Below are positions 25,168-33,613 of a stretch of 64,000 bases of DNA, piece by piece. Made by a program: the position numbers and the translations under genes. The number at the start of each line of letters is the position of its first letter. The first letter of the stretch is position 1. Under the pieces are notes generated by a model. The model saw only the letters and a list, made by a program, of their open reading frames with translations, ran no database searches and was not told where the DNA came from. Origin of the DNA: Aequorivita xiaoshiensis (lineage in GTDB: Bacteria; Bacteroidota; Bacteroidia; Flavobacteriales; Flavobacteriaceae); the NCBI RefSeq assembly GCF_022008395.1, contig NZ_JAIRBB010000005.1:62001-126000 (forward strand). Direction: 5' to 3'.

Positions 25168-25887
25168 TTATATCTTTTTCACACTACCTGAATAACTTTT
25201 ATTACTTTCTATTGAAGATGGGTTGCCGTGGTAGTTAATTTCACCTCCGCTACTTACATTCGTTTTTAAATTTTCTCGAACATTAACAATTACTTCAGCG
25301 CCGCTTGACGCTTCAGCTTCACAGTTAATTACTAATAGTTTCTTCGCATTCAATTCACTGCCGCTAGAAGCATCAGCATTTAAGAAGGAAGCTTTTCCGG
25401 AAACTTCCATATCTGCTCCACTACTAGTTTTAGCATTTACCTCCTGAGCGAATACTTCTACATTTAAGTCGGCGCCACTACTGCTTTTTAAGGTGAGGTT
25501 TTGACTTTTAATAACGGAATTTCCAACTACATTTGCACCGCTGCTAGCTTCAATAGTATTTAACTCTTTAAAAGTAACGTATACTTTTTTAGCTTTAGAA
25601 CTTCTGATATTTTCTGAAGTGGTAATGTGAAGTTTTCCATTTTCAATATCGGTTTCAATATACTGATGAAGATTTTCATCGGCTTCTACTACAATTTTGT
25701 ATTCACTACCTTCAGTAAGGTAAACATCCAAGCCAGCGCTGCCGCGAACTTCTTCAAAATTTTCTGAAACACTACGTTCTTTAGTTACAATATTTCCATT
25801 TCCTTTTTCACCAATATCGATATTAAAATTACATGCGCTTAATAGCACTGCAATTCCAAAAAGGGTGATTATTTTTGATATTTTCAT
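25168..25887 (-). CDS. head GIN domain lipoprotein (DUF2807)
   Basis: A 239-aa lipoprotein with lipobox L-L-S-A-C (Cys at residue 19). The mature part is a right-handed beta-helix-like DUF2807 (head GIN) domain, with repeated ladders of the form T/S-S-S-G-A-D/E (ASSGANVVG, SSSGADLN, TSSGADMEVSG, ASSGSELNA, ASSGAEVIV). Family members lie at the cell surface and have been called putative autotransporter adhesins. It follows the PspC gene by 50 bp on the same strand and is the last gene of this operon. Confidence 0.9.
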   Translation of the reverse strand: MKISKIITLFGIAVLLSACNFNIDIGEKGNGNIVTKERSVSENFEEVRGSAGLDVYLTEGSEYKIVVEADENLHQYIETDIENGKLHITTSENIRSSKAKKVYVTFKELNTIEASSGANVVGNSVIKSQNLTLKSSSGADLNVEVFAQEVNAKTSSGADMEVSGKASFLNADASSGSELNAKKLLVINCEAEASSGAEVIVNVRENLKTNVSSGGEINYHGNPSSIESNKSYSGSVKKI

Positions 25888-25937
25888 AATTGATTAGTTT
25901 AATTGTTTAAATAAGAAATAGACGTTGTATTAGACTG

Positions 25938-27632
25938 TTAAATGTTTTTGAAATCTTCTTTTACCTCTTCCTCCCAGTTCTTTTTAGGGGCTGAAACAGA
26001 GTCCATTTCAATATTTATGATTTTAGTTGAATCGGTAGCATTCTTAGATTCTTCAAGTGATTGACAGTCCAAGCATTCAAATGAATCTTTTAATACTCTG
26101 AAATAATGTTCATCATTACTCCATTGTTTTATCTCGTTTAACTCTGTATTGTATTTTATGTAAGAATGAATTGTTTCATCTGGATTTATTACAGTTCCTT
26201 CAGGTAGATAAATAGTTATATCAATTTCTTGATCACGAAATTTATTTGCCGTATCTGTAGTAAAATAACCATCAAGAATTAAAGTGTTATTTTCAACAGT
26301 ATAATTATATGAAATGGCTTCGGCTCGCTTTTTTGCATTCAGGTGATTACTACCTTCTGCAGCTTTTTCGATAACTATTTTACCAATTGTATCTTTTGAA
26401 GTTTTAATGTTTAAAGAAATATCAGTCGAATAGATAATCTGCTTCTCATTCTCATCGTACTTTAATTCCCAATCGCTATCCTGCCTAACTTCATAACTGA
26501 AAGCTTTATTAGCTCGCATTGATATCTGTAAGGTATCGTCTGTTTTAATTAATAGGGCTTGCTCTTGAATAAAATTACCATCATACGCTTTTTCGGTTGC
26601 CTGCTTGATGCCGATTACTGCCAATCCAATTATCGACAATGCCCAAACTACAATAAGTAGTATTTTAACTGTTGAATTCATGGATTTTAAGTTGCTTATC
26701 AACAACTTTAATCCCAAAACAAAGAGTGCAAAAAACGGTATCCCTATAGCGAGTAATGATAATAGTGCTACTAGCCACATTAATCCATTTGTAGTGTCGA
26801 CCATTGTAATGTATTCCGTTATTTCATTATTACCCCAATAATCGATAGACCCGAAGGTAAAAAATCCAATTATTAAGCTGATAAGTGTGAATAATGAAAT
26901 TATGATTATCATAATTCCGATAAACTTTACGAATACTTTAAAAAGACCGACGAATACGTTTCCCAAGGAATCGAAGAAACCCGTGGTACCTGTTTTTATC
27001 TTATTTCCATATTTGTCGTAATCGACGTTTTTTACGCGATCTGTCACATTATCAAAACCCTCTTTAAACTTTCTTTCGATGTTCGAAATGTTCACTGGCT
27101 CGCCTTTCATTTTCAGCTTATCAGACGTTGTGACCGCCGCAGGAACTAATATCCACAATAAAATATATACTAATATTGGAGATCCTAAGCCTGCAACCAC
27201 CAACAGAACCCACAGTAGTCTAATCCATATAGGGTCTATTCCTATATAATGACCTATACCTGAGGATACCCCCGATATAAACTTATTGTCTATATCTCGA
27301 AATAGTTGTTTGCGTGTATTGCTATTGCTGTATGAAGCATCGGAATTTGCATCTTCAAATATCTCATCGTCAACCTCATAATCTTCAGGCTGTCCCATAA
27401 TAGCAATTACTTCATCTAGCGTTTGTTGCGTAATAACCTGAGTTTGATTCTTGACTTTTTCAAGGAAAAGTTCTCCGATACGTGCTTCAATATCCTGCAT
27501 TATTTCTTCTCTTCCATCAGCACCTTTTAGCGACTTTCTAATGGCGTCTAGGTAGCGTGAAAGCTTCTCAAAGGCATCTTCATCTATATAAAAAGAAGTG
27601 CCTGCCAAATTTATGTTTACTGTCTTGTTCAT
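25938..27632 (-). CDS. PspC domain-containing membrane protein
   Basis: A 564-aa protein. Residues ~1-100 form a cytoplasmic acidic helical region ending in MGQPEDYEVDDE. The PspC domain lies at ~108-165 (FISGVSSGIGHYIGIDPIWIRLLWVLLVVAGLGSPILVYILLWILVP). Three to four further membrane helices (~225-335) precede a ~220-residue C-terminal soluble, beta-rich domain. PspC proteins act in envelope-stress responses with PspA/LiaF-like partners. Its ATG overlaps the TGA of the PadR gene by 4 bp, so translation is coupled. The long C-terminal domain distinguishes this Bacteroidota form from proteobacterial PspC (~120 aa). Confidence 0.9.
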   Translation of the reverse strand: MNKTVNINLAGTSFYIDEDAFEKLSRYLDAIRKSLKGADGREEIMQDIEARIGELFLEKVKNQTQVITQQTLDEVIAIMGQPEDYEVDDEIFEDANSDASYSNSNTRKQLFRDIDNKFISGVSSGIGHYIGIDPIWIRLLWVLLVVAGLGSPILVYILLWILVPAAVTTSDKLKMKGEPVNISNIERKFKEGFDNVTDRVKNVDYDKYGNKIKTGTTGFFDSLGNVFVGLFKVFVKFIGIMIIIISLFTLISLIIGFFTFGSIDYWGNNEITEYITMVDTTNGLMWLVALLSLLAIGIPFFALFVLGLKLLISNLKSMNSTVKILLIVVWALSIIGLAVIGIKQATEKAYDGNFIQEQALLIKTDDTLQISMRANKAFSYEVRQDSDWELKYDENEKQIIYSTDISLNIKTSKDTIGKIVIEKAAEGSNHLNAKKRAEAISYNYTVENNTLILDGYFTTDTANKFRDQEIDITIYLPEGTVINPDETIHSYIKYNTELNEIKQWSNDEHYFRVLKDSFECLDCQSLEESKNATDSTKIINIEMDSVSAPKKNWEEEVKEDFKNI

Positions 27633-27967
27633 TTTTTGTTTTTTTCGCTGGTTACTATGGTTACGGCCTGTTGCAGTTCGCTCCAGGTGTTGCTCAATTC
27701 GGTTAAAAATAATTTACCTTTTTCGGTAAGGCTATAATACTTACGTGGTGGTCCGCCGGTAGATTCTTCCCAGCGATAAGCAAGTAATCCAGCATTTTTA
27801 AGCCTTGTGAGCAGCGGATATATTGTACCTTCCACGACAAGCATTTTTGCGTCTTTTAAGGTTTCAAGAATATCTGAAGTATAGGCCTCGCCGTCCTTTA
27901 GGATGGATAGGATACAAAACTCCAAAACCCCTTTTCGCATCTGCGCTTTTGTGTTTTCGATTTTCAT
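27629..27967 (-). CDS. PadR family transcriptional regulator
   Basis: A 112-aa winged-helix repressor with the classical PadR pattern: QMRKGVLEFCILSILKDGEAYTSDILETLKDA, then VEGTIYPLLTRLKNAGLLAYRWEESTGGPPRKYYSLTEKGK. It is encoded between a 59-aa small gene (3-bp gap) and the PspC gene (4-bp overlap). In Bacteroidota and Firmicutes, PadR genes of this size commonly repress their own operon; a palindrome at the operon promoter (28662-28674) is a candidate site. The ligand, if any, is unknown. Confidence 0.93.
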   Translation of the reverse strand: MKIENTKAQMRKGVLEFCILSILKDGEAYTSDILETLKDAKMLVVEGTIYPLLTRLKNAGLLAYRWEESTGGPPRKYYSLTEKGKLFLTELSNTWSELQQAVTIVTSEKNKK

Positions 27968-27970
27968 TTC

Positions 27971-28150
27971 TTAATTATTTGTTTTGTGTAACTCATGTTC
28001 GTTATTGATGATTATTGAATAGGGGAGTGCGCTTGTTTGTTCTTGGCATTGTTGATTAGTCAAAGCCACATCATACTCCTTATGTATTGGCGTACTAATT
28101 CCCAAAAATAGAATCGTAGCAGCCAAAAGAAAATTAACTATTGTGCTCAT
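27971..28150 (-). CDS. small membrane or secreted protein (59 aa) in the PadR-PspC operon
   Basis: ATG at 28150 to TAA at 27971-27973 encodes 59 residues. The start MSTIVNFLLAATILFLGIST forms a hydrophobic segment, and the rest is a polar tail with one Cys. It overlaps the end of the DUF4870 gene by 17 bp and stops 3 bp before the PadR ATG. That tight packing on the same strand is the main evidence that it is real. The hydrophobic segment could be a membrane anchor or signal peptide. No family recognised. Confidence 0.65.
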   Translation of the reverse strand: MSTIVNFLLAATILFLGISTPIHKEYDVALTNQQCQEQTSALPYSIIINNEHELHKTNN

Positions 28151-28634
28151 CTTGATGTATTTTTTGGCTGTTAGTTTTTATAAATGGAATGTTAAGTGGG
28201 TACTTATATAATTGTCCGCGTGAAGCGTGAATAGAAGCGTTGATTACAGCGTAAATTTCAAAAACGAATAATGCCAGAAACATTATTATTACAAGGCTAA
28301 CCAATAAGAGATATCCAGATAAATTTTGAATGTTGTTGATGGAAAACATGCCGTCATTAAGATTGATGCTTTCTGCTAACGAAATAATATCTGAAGCAAA
28401 GATTATAATTAAAGGCAGACATAAAAGTCCTATTAGTATAGTATATAATAAAGTGCTTAACTGAAAATTGATGGCTTGTTTACCATGATCATCTATAAAC
28501 GCTTGTTCCTTATTAAAAGTCCATATTAATAAAGGAGCTATAAAGTTCGCAAAAGGGAAAAAGTATTTTAAAAATGTTGATAGGTGTATAAAAACACTCG
28601 TATTTTTTTGATTTTCTGTTATTGTAGTTTCCAT
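28134..28634 (-). CDS. DUF4870 domain-containing membrane protein
   Basis: A 166-aa protein with about three to four membrane helices. DUF4870 features are visible: the N-terminal FIHLSTFLKYFFPFANFIAPLLIWTFNK, DDHGKQAINFQLS (the conserved H-x-x-x-A-x-N-F-Q), then two long hydrophobic segments and the short NAS-x-A-x-R-G-x-x-Y-x-Y-P tail. First gene of the operon DUF4870 - 59 aa - PadR - PspC - DUF2807. Function unknown; its co-occurrence with PadR and PspC points to envelope stress. Confidence 0.88.
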   Translation of the reverse strand: METTITENQKNTSVFIHLSTFLKYFFPFANFIAPLLIWTFNKEQAFIDDHGKQAINFQLSTLLYTILIGLLCLPLIIIFASDIISLAESINLNDGMFSINNIQNLSGYLLLVSLVIIMFLALFVFEIYAVINASIHASRGQLYKYPLNIPFIKTNSQKIHQDEHNS

Positions 28635-28997
28635 AGCTTGACATTGTCTTATGCAAATATATGTCTAAAAGACAGTAGTATGTTACGCATAGTACTATAA
28701 TTAACATTTTTTTAACAGTAGTGGATGTGATTTTTAAACGTTTAAATAAATTAATTATGTTGGTGGATATTAGGGTTTTGAAATATTATAGTTGCCTTGA
28801 AGCTTGTGTTTCTAGGTGTTCATCAAATGTTGAGGAGATAAAGTAACTTAAATAGAATAATTGAAGTAAGGTGGTAAAATTCATAGATAGCAATAAATAG
28901 ATCTACACGATATTTTCAACGGATAAAAAACTTGTTTTTAATTTTACAGAACTATAAAACTATTTTTATCAATATATTCGTGTAAAATATTCTTCTG
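28635..28997. other. 363-bp intergenic region with divergent promoters
   Basis: Holds the leftward promoter of the PadR-PspC operon (see the entry at 28654-28674) and, at the right end, the leader of the DUF4442 gene. Between about 28720 and 28980 I see no ORF, repeat or strong hairpin. Confidence 0.6.
28654..28674 (-). promoter_or_regulatory. promoter and PadR-like palindrome of the DUF4870-PadR-PspC operon
   Basis: On the minus strand TATATTTG (complement of 28654-28661) is a perfect TAnnTTTG -7 element, 20 bp ahead of the DUF4870 ATG. Directly upstream is the palindrome TGTCT-AAA-AGACA (28662-28674), in the spacer between the -33 and -7 elements. A second imperfect palindrome (AGTATG...CATAGT) lies at about 28677-28692. 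PadR sites often contain ATGT/ACAT half-sites, and ATGT begins at 28661. Confidence 0.5.
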
Positions 28998-29450
28998 ATG
29001 AAACTAAGTCCGAGTAAAATCAATTCATTTTTATTATTCAAGCTTCCTTCTGCTTACTTTACAGGTGTACGAGTAAAATCGATTACAGATACTACATGTG
29101 TCACCTCTGTAAAACACCGATGGATAAATCAAAATCCCTTTAATTCAATGTTTTGGGCTGTTCAAGGTATAGCTGCCGAATTGAGTACTGGAGCAATGGT
29201 GATGGATAAAATTAAAAAAAGCAACAAAGGGATTTCTATGTTAGTGCTAAATAATAAAGCTACTTTCACCAAGAAAGCAAAGGGTAGAATTATGTTTCAT
29301 TGTAATGATGGGGATAAAATAGATGACGCAATTAAAAAAACGATTGCTACAGGTGATGGTCAAACTATTTGGATGAAATCTGAAGGAAAAGACTCGAAGG
29401 GAGATACGGTTTCTATATTTGAATTTGAGTGGACGCTAAAAGTAAAATGA
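28998..29450 (+). CDS. DUF4442 domain hotdog-fold protein
   Basis: A 150-aa protein of the DUF4442 branch of hotdog-fold thioesterase-like proteins. The opening FKLPSAYFTGVRVKSI and the central RWINQNPFNSMFWAVQGIAAELSTGAMVM correspond to the core helix wrapped by the sheet. Hotdog enzymes usually hydrolyse acyl-CoA thioesters, but the substrate and activity of DUF4442 members are not established. It stands alone between a divergent operon and a small conserved gene. Confidence 0.85.
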   Translation: MKLSPSKINSFLLFKLPSAYFTGVRVKSITDTTCVTSVKHRWINQNPFNSMFWAVQGIAAELSTGAMVMDKIKKSNKGISMLVLNNKATFTKKAKGRIMFHCNDGDKIDDAIKKTIATGDGQTIWMKSEGKDSKGDTVSIFEFEWTLKVK

Positions 29451-29639
29451 TTTAATCTCCCGAATAGTAAAGGGTTAGCCTTGGTAATTTTGAGTTAACA
29501 AATCTTTAACAGTGTTAATCTCCTATAGAAACAATTTTAGATGACTTATAATTCTTATATTTAGTTTGAATTTAAAAATAAACCCTTCGCGTATTGATTA
29601 AACTTCTACCTAATCTAATTTATTAAATTTTAATTAGCT

Positions 29640-29837
29640 ATGGCAAGAGCAATGTTTGATTATACCAAAGCTGTACTTGCAAAAGTCAGTTTTGATGTCA
29701 ATTTGTTCTGCAAAGAATTGAAAAAAGCGTTAACCCGTTTACTTCCTTATGAAATTGAGGAATTAAAATTGTGGATTGATTCGCTTATCAAGCAGAACCC
29801 CCAACTCGATAAATGTTTAATGTATTTAAATACATGA
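29640..29837 (+). CDS. conserved small hypothetical protein (65 aa)
   Basis: A 65-aa, mostly helical protein (MARAMFDYTKAVLAKVSFD, then LFCKELKKALTRLLPYEIEELKLWIDS). The sequence pattern is one I recognise as widespread and well conserved in Bacteroidota, with no known function. It is monocistronic, with a strong terminator right after it, consistent with an abundant short transcript. Confidence 0.82.
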   Translation: MARAMFDYTKAVLAKVSFDVNLFCKELKKALTRLLPYEIEELKLWIDSLIKQNPQLDKCLMYLNT

Positions 29838-29840
29838 AAA

Positions 29841-29873
29841 AATAAATCCCTCTTAATTTAAGAGGGATTTATT
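29841..29873. terminator. bidirectional Rho-independent terminator
   Basis: AATAAATCCCTCTTAA (29841-29856) and TTAAGAGGGATTTATT (29858-29873) are perfect 16-bp arms. It lies between the 65-aa gene (+) and the S41 protease gene (-). Confidence 0.88.
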
Positions 29874-29893
29874 ACATTACTACATCTATAATT

Positions 29894-31288
29894 TTAATTT
29901 CCAATCATCTTACCATACATAGGTGAGCAAACATTCCCATCGGTAAATTCATTTAATTCAATCTCATTTTTTTGAAGTGGCGCAGGTCTTCCTGCTATAT
30001 CTTGCAATGCTTGGGCTAATAAAGGTTCATCAATATCGCCAAGTTGCCCTAGATTTAAATAATTTTCTTTTAAATAAATATCTGGAGCCAATCCATCTAT
30101 AAAGTCGGTATGGCCGTTTTTATTTGCAGTTTTAAACACTAGTGGAAGCATGCAATACGTATGGCTAGGGTCTGAAAGTTGTTTACTAAAGCTGGGCGCC
30201 GGAGCGTCGTAAAGTAAAAACGAAGCTTGGAATTTTCCAGTAGTAGTATCGCCAATTTGTACAGTGTTTATATATGGATCAAGTCCGTTTAAAACCAATT
30301 CACTTGCCGAAGCAGAACGTTTCGTTGTAAGGATATACACTTTGTTTAGATTTAAACTATTAGTACTAGAGCCATTACTGATTTGGTTGTCGAATAAGCC
30401 ATTTTCAGCTCTTTCTTCTTGTCTGTCTTCATTCCAGAACTCCTGATAAAACAATTCACCGTTAAATTGACCTGTAATCATGCTAGCTAGATCTGTTGCA
30501 GTTTCTACAGATCCACCACCGTTGTAACGTAAGTCTAAAACTAAATCGGTAACTCCTTCGGCTTGAAATTCACCAAAAGCATTATTAAGTTCTACATCAT
30601 AATTCCTTGTAAACGAATTATACATTAAATAACCAATTTTGCGCCCATTAACGTCTAAGGTTTTTGCTATATGTACTGGGTTTTCAGTGTATTGGTTTTT
30701 TGTTAATTGAACAGTTTCTCCGGTTGGTAAAAATTCGGTTCCATTATAAGTTGCTAAGCCAATGGTATAACTTTCACTTGATAATAATTCTTGGTAGTTG
30801 TTGTCATTTAGTTGTTGTCCATCAATTGTTGTGAAGATATCTCCTCTCGTTAACTCCTTGTCTTCGGCATCCGTATTAGGAAGAACATAACGTACATATC
30901 CAAATACATTGTTGCTGTCATCGGGATAATAAACTAAGCCGTATTCCATACCATTGCTCAAGGAAATTCCGTTTAAAGCATTTTCGATAACATTGTAGTC
31001 ATCAAATAGATTACTGAATCGATCTTGCGACGATTTTAAATAGGCGAACAGAGATTCAGGAGAGTCGTAGGTTTTTAAAAAATTATTTTTCTCAGCATTA
31101 TTTGCAAAGGCGTCATTCGCTAATTCTGGTGTATCCTCTTTATAGAGGTAGTAATAATTAAGTCCACGATATACAAAATTTTGAATATCTAGCGTAGTAG
31201 CCGTTTGTAAGGTATCATCCATATCCTTAAAACAGGAAGCTAAAAGAAACGAACTCATTAGGACTGCAGCAAAATGTTTTATTTTCAT
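29894..31288 (-). CDS. S41 family C-terminal-processing peptidase, lipoprotein
   Basis: A 464-aa lipoprotein protease (lipobox L-L-A-S-C, Cys at residue 19). A PDZ-like segment (~125-180) includes the loop NTDAEDKELTRGDIFTTIDG. The tail-specific protease domain has LVLDLRYNGGGSVETATDLAS, then SASASELVLNGLDPY (catalytic Ser) and GDTTTGK (catalytic Lys). The catalytic pair therefore looks intact. Homologues degrade or trim envelope proteins at their C termini. It is monocistronic, with the ECF sigma operon divergent from it. Confidence 0.93.
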   Translation of the reverse strand: MKIKHFAAVLMSSFLLASCFKDMDDTLQTATTLDIQNFVYRGLNYYYLYKEDTPELANDAFANNAEKNNFLKTYDSPESLFAYLKSSQDRFSNLFDDYNVIENALNGISLSNGMEYGLVYYPDDSNNVFGYVRYVLPNTDAEDKELTRGDIFTTIDGQQLNDNNYQELLSSESYTIGLATYNGTEFLPTGETVQLTKNQYTENPVHIAKTLDVNGRKIGYLMYNSFTRNYDVELNNAFGEFQAEGVTDLVLDLRYNGGGSVETATDLASMITGQFNGELFYQEFWNEDRQEERAENGLFDNQISNGSSTNSLNLNKVYILTTKRSASASELVLNGLDPYINTVQIGDTTTGKFQASFLLYDAPAPSFSKQLSDPSHTYCMLPLVFKTANKNGHTDFIDGLAPDIYLKENYLNLGQLGDIDEPLLAQALQDIAGRPAPLQKNEIELNEFTDGNVCSPMYGKMIGN

Positions 31289-31481
31289 AAAAAAGGTTTA
31301 TAGGCGTAGTGTTATAAAAACTAATAAATTAAGAATTATATTGTAATGATAAAAATAAACATTTAGGACCGATGTTTATAAAATGGTATGTAATGTTTTA
31401 ATAAATCATCATTAAATTAAAGTAACATTTTTTCAATTGACTCGTCTTTTAAATAGAGCACCAAAATACTAAGCGTAGATT

Positions 31482-31988
31482 ATGAATCAGGTAGAATTTT
31501 TAGAAATCGTTTCCCCTTTTAAGGATAAGCTCTATCGCTTAGCTAAAAGAATTTTGATTTCTAATGATGAAGCTGAAGATGCGGTACAAGAAGTGTATTT
31601 AAAATTGTGGAAAGCAAAGACAAATATTAAAAATTATGGCAATGTTGAGGCTTTCGCAATGACGATGACAAAGAATTTTTGTTTGGATAGGTTGAAGTCG
31701 AAACAAGCTTCAAATTTGAAGTTAGTGCACACCAATTTTCCTACAAGTGGAAATATTGAGCGTAACTTAGAAGCAAATGAAGGTGTAGCTATGGTTTTGA
31801 AAATTCTTGAAGATCTACCAGAACAAGAGCGAATTGTTATTCAGTTACGCGATGTTGAGCAACTTGAATTTTCAGAAATAGCGAAGATATTGGACAGCAA
31901 CGAAACAGCAATTAGGGTAGCATTATCCCGAGCTCGAAAAAAGGTTAGAAATTTGATGATTAAAAAATATAACTATGGAATTGGCTAA
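31482..31988 (+). CDS. ECF-type RNA polymerase sigma factor
   Basis: A 168-aa sigma-70-family extracytoplasmic-function factor. Region 2 carries DEAEDAVQEVYLKLWKAK and the following FAMTMTKNFCLDRLKSK. Region 4 carries LPEQERIVIQLRDVEQLEFSEIAKILDSNETAIRVALSRARKKVR, the helix-turn-helix that reads the -35 element. Regions 1 and 3 are absent, as expected. Its last 14 bp overlap the anti-sigma-like gene, so the two are translationally coupled. It probably drives its own four-gene operon, although no matching promoter could be confirmed by eye. Confidence 0.93.
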   Translation: MNQVEFLEIVSPFKDKLYRLAKRILISNDEAEDAVQEVYLKLWKAKTNIKNYGNVEAFAMTMTKNFCLDRLKSKQASNLKLVHTNFPTSGNIERNLEANEGVAMVLKILEDLPEQERIVIQLRDVEQLEFSEIAKILDSNETAIRVALSRARKKVRNLMIKKYNYGIG

Positions 31989-32415
31989 GATAGAACAGTT
32001 ACTTGATGCCTATTTTGAAGGTGAAACAAATTTAAAAGATGAGAAAATTCTTAGAGATTATTTTCTCAATGAAAATGTGCCAACACATTTGCTTCAATAC
32101 AAACCGATTTTTGTAGGTATAGAGGCAGCTCATAAGGAGCGTTTTCAGCAAGAGATTAATTTGCCAAAACCTGAAACAGCGGCATTTACAAACTTGAAAT
32201 ATATAGCTGTAGCAATATTGGTTTTATCCTTTTTGGTTGGAGGAGTTTATTTTTCTCAATCCAATGAGTTAACACCTGAAGAAAAAGAAGCTTTAGCTGC
32301 TTTTGAAGAGAGTAAAAAAGCAATGTTGCTTCTTTCACAAAATCTTAATAAAGGCGCAGAGCGACTTACGTTAGTAAATCAATTTGGCAATGCAAAAGAT
32401 AAAGTATTTGAATAA
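31975..32415 (+). CDS. anti-sigma factor-like membrane protein
   Basis: A 146-aa protein with a single membrane helix (~81-101, YIAVAILVLSFLVGGVYF). The N-terminal cytoplasmic helical part (IEQLLDAYFEGETNLKDEKILRDYF) resembles the zinc-free anti-sigma N-domains of Bacteroidota. The periplasmic tail is short. Its ATG lies inside the 3' end of the sigma factor gene. Sequestration of the sigma factor at the membrane is inferred from position and topology. Confidence 0.78.
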   Translation: MELAKIEQLLDAYFEGETNLKDEKILRDYFLNENVPTHLLQYKPIFVGIEAAHKERFQQEINLPKPETAAFTNLKYIAVAILVLSFLVGGVYFSQSNELTPEEKEALAAFEESKKAMLLLSQNLNKGAERLTLVNQFGNAKDKVFE

Positions 32416-32456
32416 ACGATAAACAATTTGAAACAACAATCGAAAATAAATATACT

Positions 32457-32996
32457 ATGAAAAAAACAGCAATATTAATAGCGCTAGTTATTGCGCCATT
32501 TATTTCGGGAGCTCAAAATGCATTCGACTTTTTAGAGGATGAGAAAAATGTTACATCTGTAATTGTAACTAAAAACATGTTTAAATTATTGAGTAAAATG
32601 GATTTAGACTCAAGCGATCCAGAAGCTCAGGCGTATTTAAAAATGGTTAACGATTTAGACTATATTAAAATCTATACCACCGAAAATCCAGCAACGGCAA
32701 AAAAGATGAATGAAACTGTTGCGAAGTACATAAGTAGCTCAAAAAATCTAGGTGAGCTTATGCGTGTAAAAGATGAAGGAACAAATGTGAAATTCTATAG
32801 CAAAGAAGGACAAAATGAAAACTATGTTAGCGAACTTCTAATGAACCTTGACGGAGTGGTAGATGGCAAACCTACTACTGTAATTATGAGTATAACTGGA
32901 AATATCGATTTAAAAAGAATTTCAAAACTTACGCAGGATTTAAAAGTTCCTGGAAGTGAATTATTGAAAGATCTTGATAAAGCTAAAAAACAATAA
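32457..32996 (+). CDS. DUF4252 domain-containing exported protein
   Basis: A 179-aa protein with a cleavable signal peptide (residues 1-19, ending SGAQ) and a DUF4252 domain: FLEDEKNVTSVIVTKNMFKLL and DLDYIKIYTTENPATAKKMNETV. In Bacteroidota, DUF4252 genes commonly follow ECF sigma/anti-sigma pairs, as here, and function is unknown. The next gene is a second DUF4252 protein that begins one base after this stop. Confidence 0.88.
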   Translation: MKKTAILIALVIAPFISGAQNAFDFLEDEKNVTSVIVTKNMFKLLSKMDLDSSDPEAQAYLKMVNDLDYIKIYTTENPATAKKMNETVAKYISSSKNLGELMRVKDEGTNVKFYSKEGQNENYVSELLMNLDGVVDGKPTTVIMSITGNIDLKRISKLTQDLKVPGSELLKDLDKAKKQ

Positions 32997-32997
32997 T

Positions 32998-33537
32998 ATG
33001 AAATATCTTAAATATTCACTATCTATAATTTTGGTTGCCTTAACTCTGGTTTCGTGCTCGGAAAAATCACTTCAGAAATACTTTGTAGAAAAGCAAGACG
33101 ATGAACTTTTTGTAAAGATGGATCTTGCAGCAAGTTTATTACAAGGAAAGGAGAACACTTTTACCGATGAAGAGAAAAAGACTTTAAGTACAATTAAGAA
33201 AGTAAATATTGTAGCGTATCCCTTATCTAGTGGTGATTCTGTAAATTATGAAAGTGAACGTATTGAGGTTAAACAAATTCTTCGCCAAGATCAATATAAG
33301 GAGCTTGCGAGATTTAATAACGATCAGTGGGATGCAACTATAAAATTTACTGGGGAAGAAGATGCTATTAATGAATTAATTGTTTTTGCAAGCGACGACA
33401 ATCGTGGATTTGCGGTTTTGAGAATTCTAGGGGATGATATGCGTCCGGATGAAATTTTTAAACTTGTGAAAGGAGCTGATAAAAATGATTTAGACTTTTC
33501 GAAGTTTAGCGGTTTAGGTGAAATATTTAAAGACTAA
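32998..33537 (+). CDS. DUF4252 domain-containing lipoprotein
   Basis: A 179-aa lipoprotein. The start chosen is the ATG at 32998, because it places a clean signal peptide with lipobox L-V-S-C (Cys at residue 19) at the N terminus; an upstream in-frame start would lie inside the preceding gene. The mature part (FVEKQDDELFVKMDLAASLL, then IKKVNIVAYPLS) is DUF4252-like but diverged from its neighbour. The tandem suggests an old duplication, with one soluble and one membrane-anchored partner. Confidence 0.85.
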   Translation: MKYLKYSLSIILVALTLVSCSEKSLQKYFVEKQDDELFVKMDLAASLLQGKENTFTDEEKKTLSTIKKVNIVAYPLSSGDSVNYESERIEVKQILRQDQYKELARFNNDQWDATIKFTGEEDAINELIVFASDDNRGFAVLRILGDDMRPDEIFKLVKGADKNDLDFSKFSGLGEIFKD

Positions 33538-33559
33538 TTTTCAGTAGGTTGATAAAGCT

Positions 33560-33595
33560 AAAAAGGCTTCATCGCAATTGTGATGAAGCCTTTTT
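33560..33595. terminator. bidirectional terminator between the ECF operon and purB
   Basis: AAAAAGGCTTCATC (33560-33573) and GATGAAGCCTTTTT (33582-33595) form perfect 14-bp arms with an 8-nt loop. Confidence 0.9.
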
Positions 33596-33613
33596 ACTTT
33601 TATAAGTAGAATA

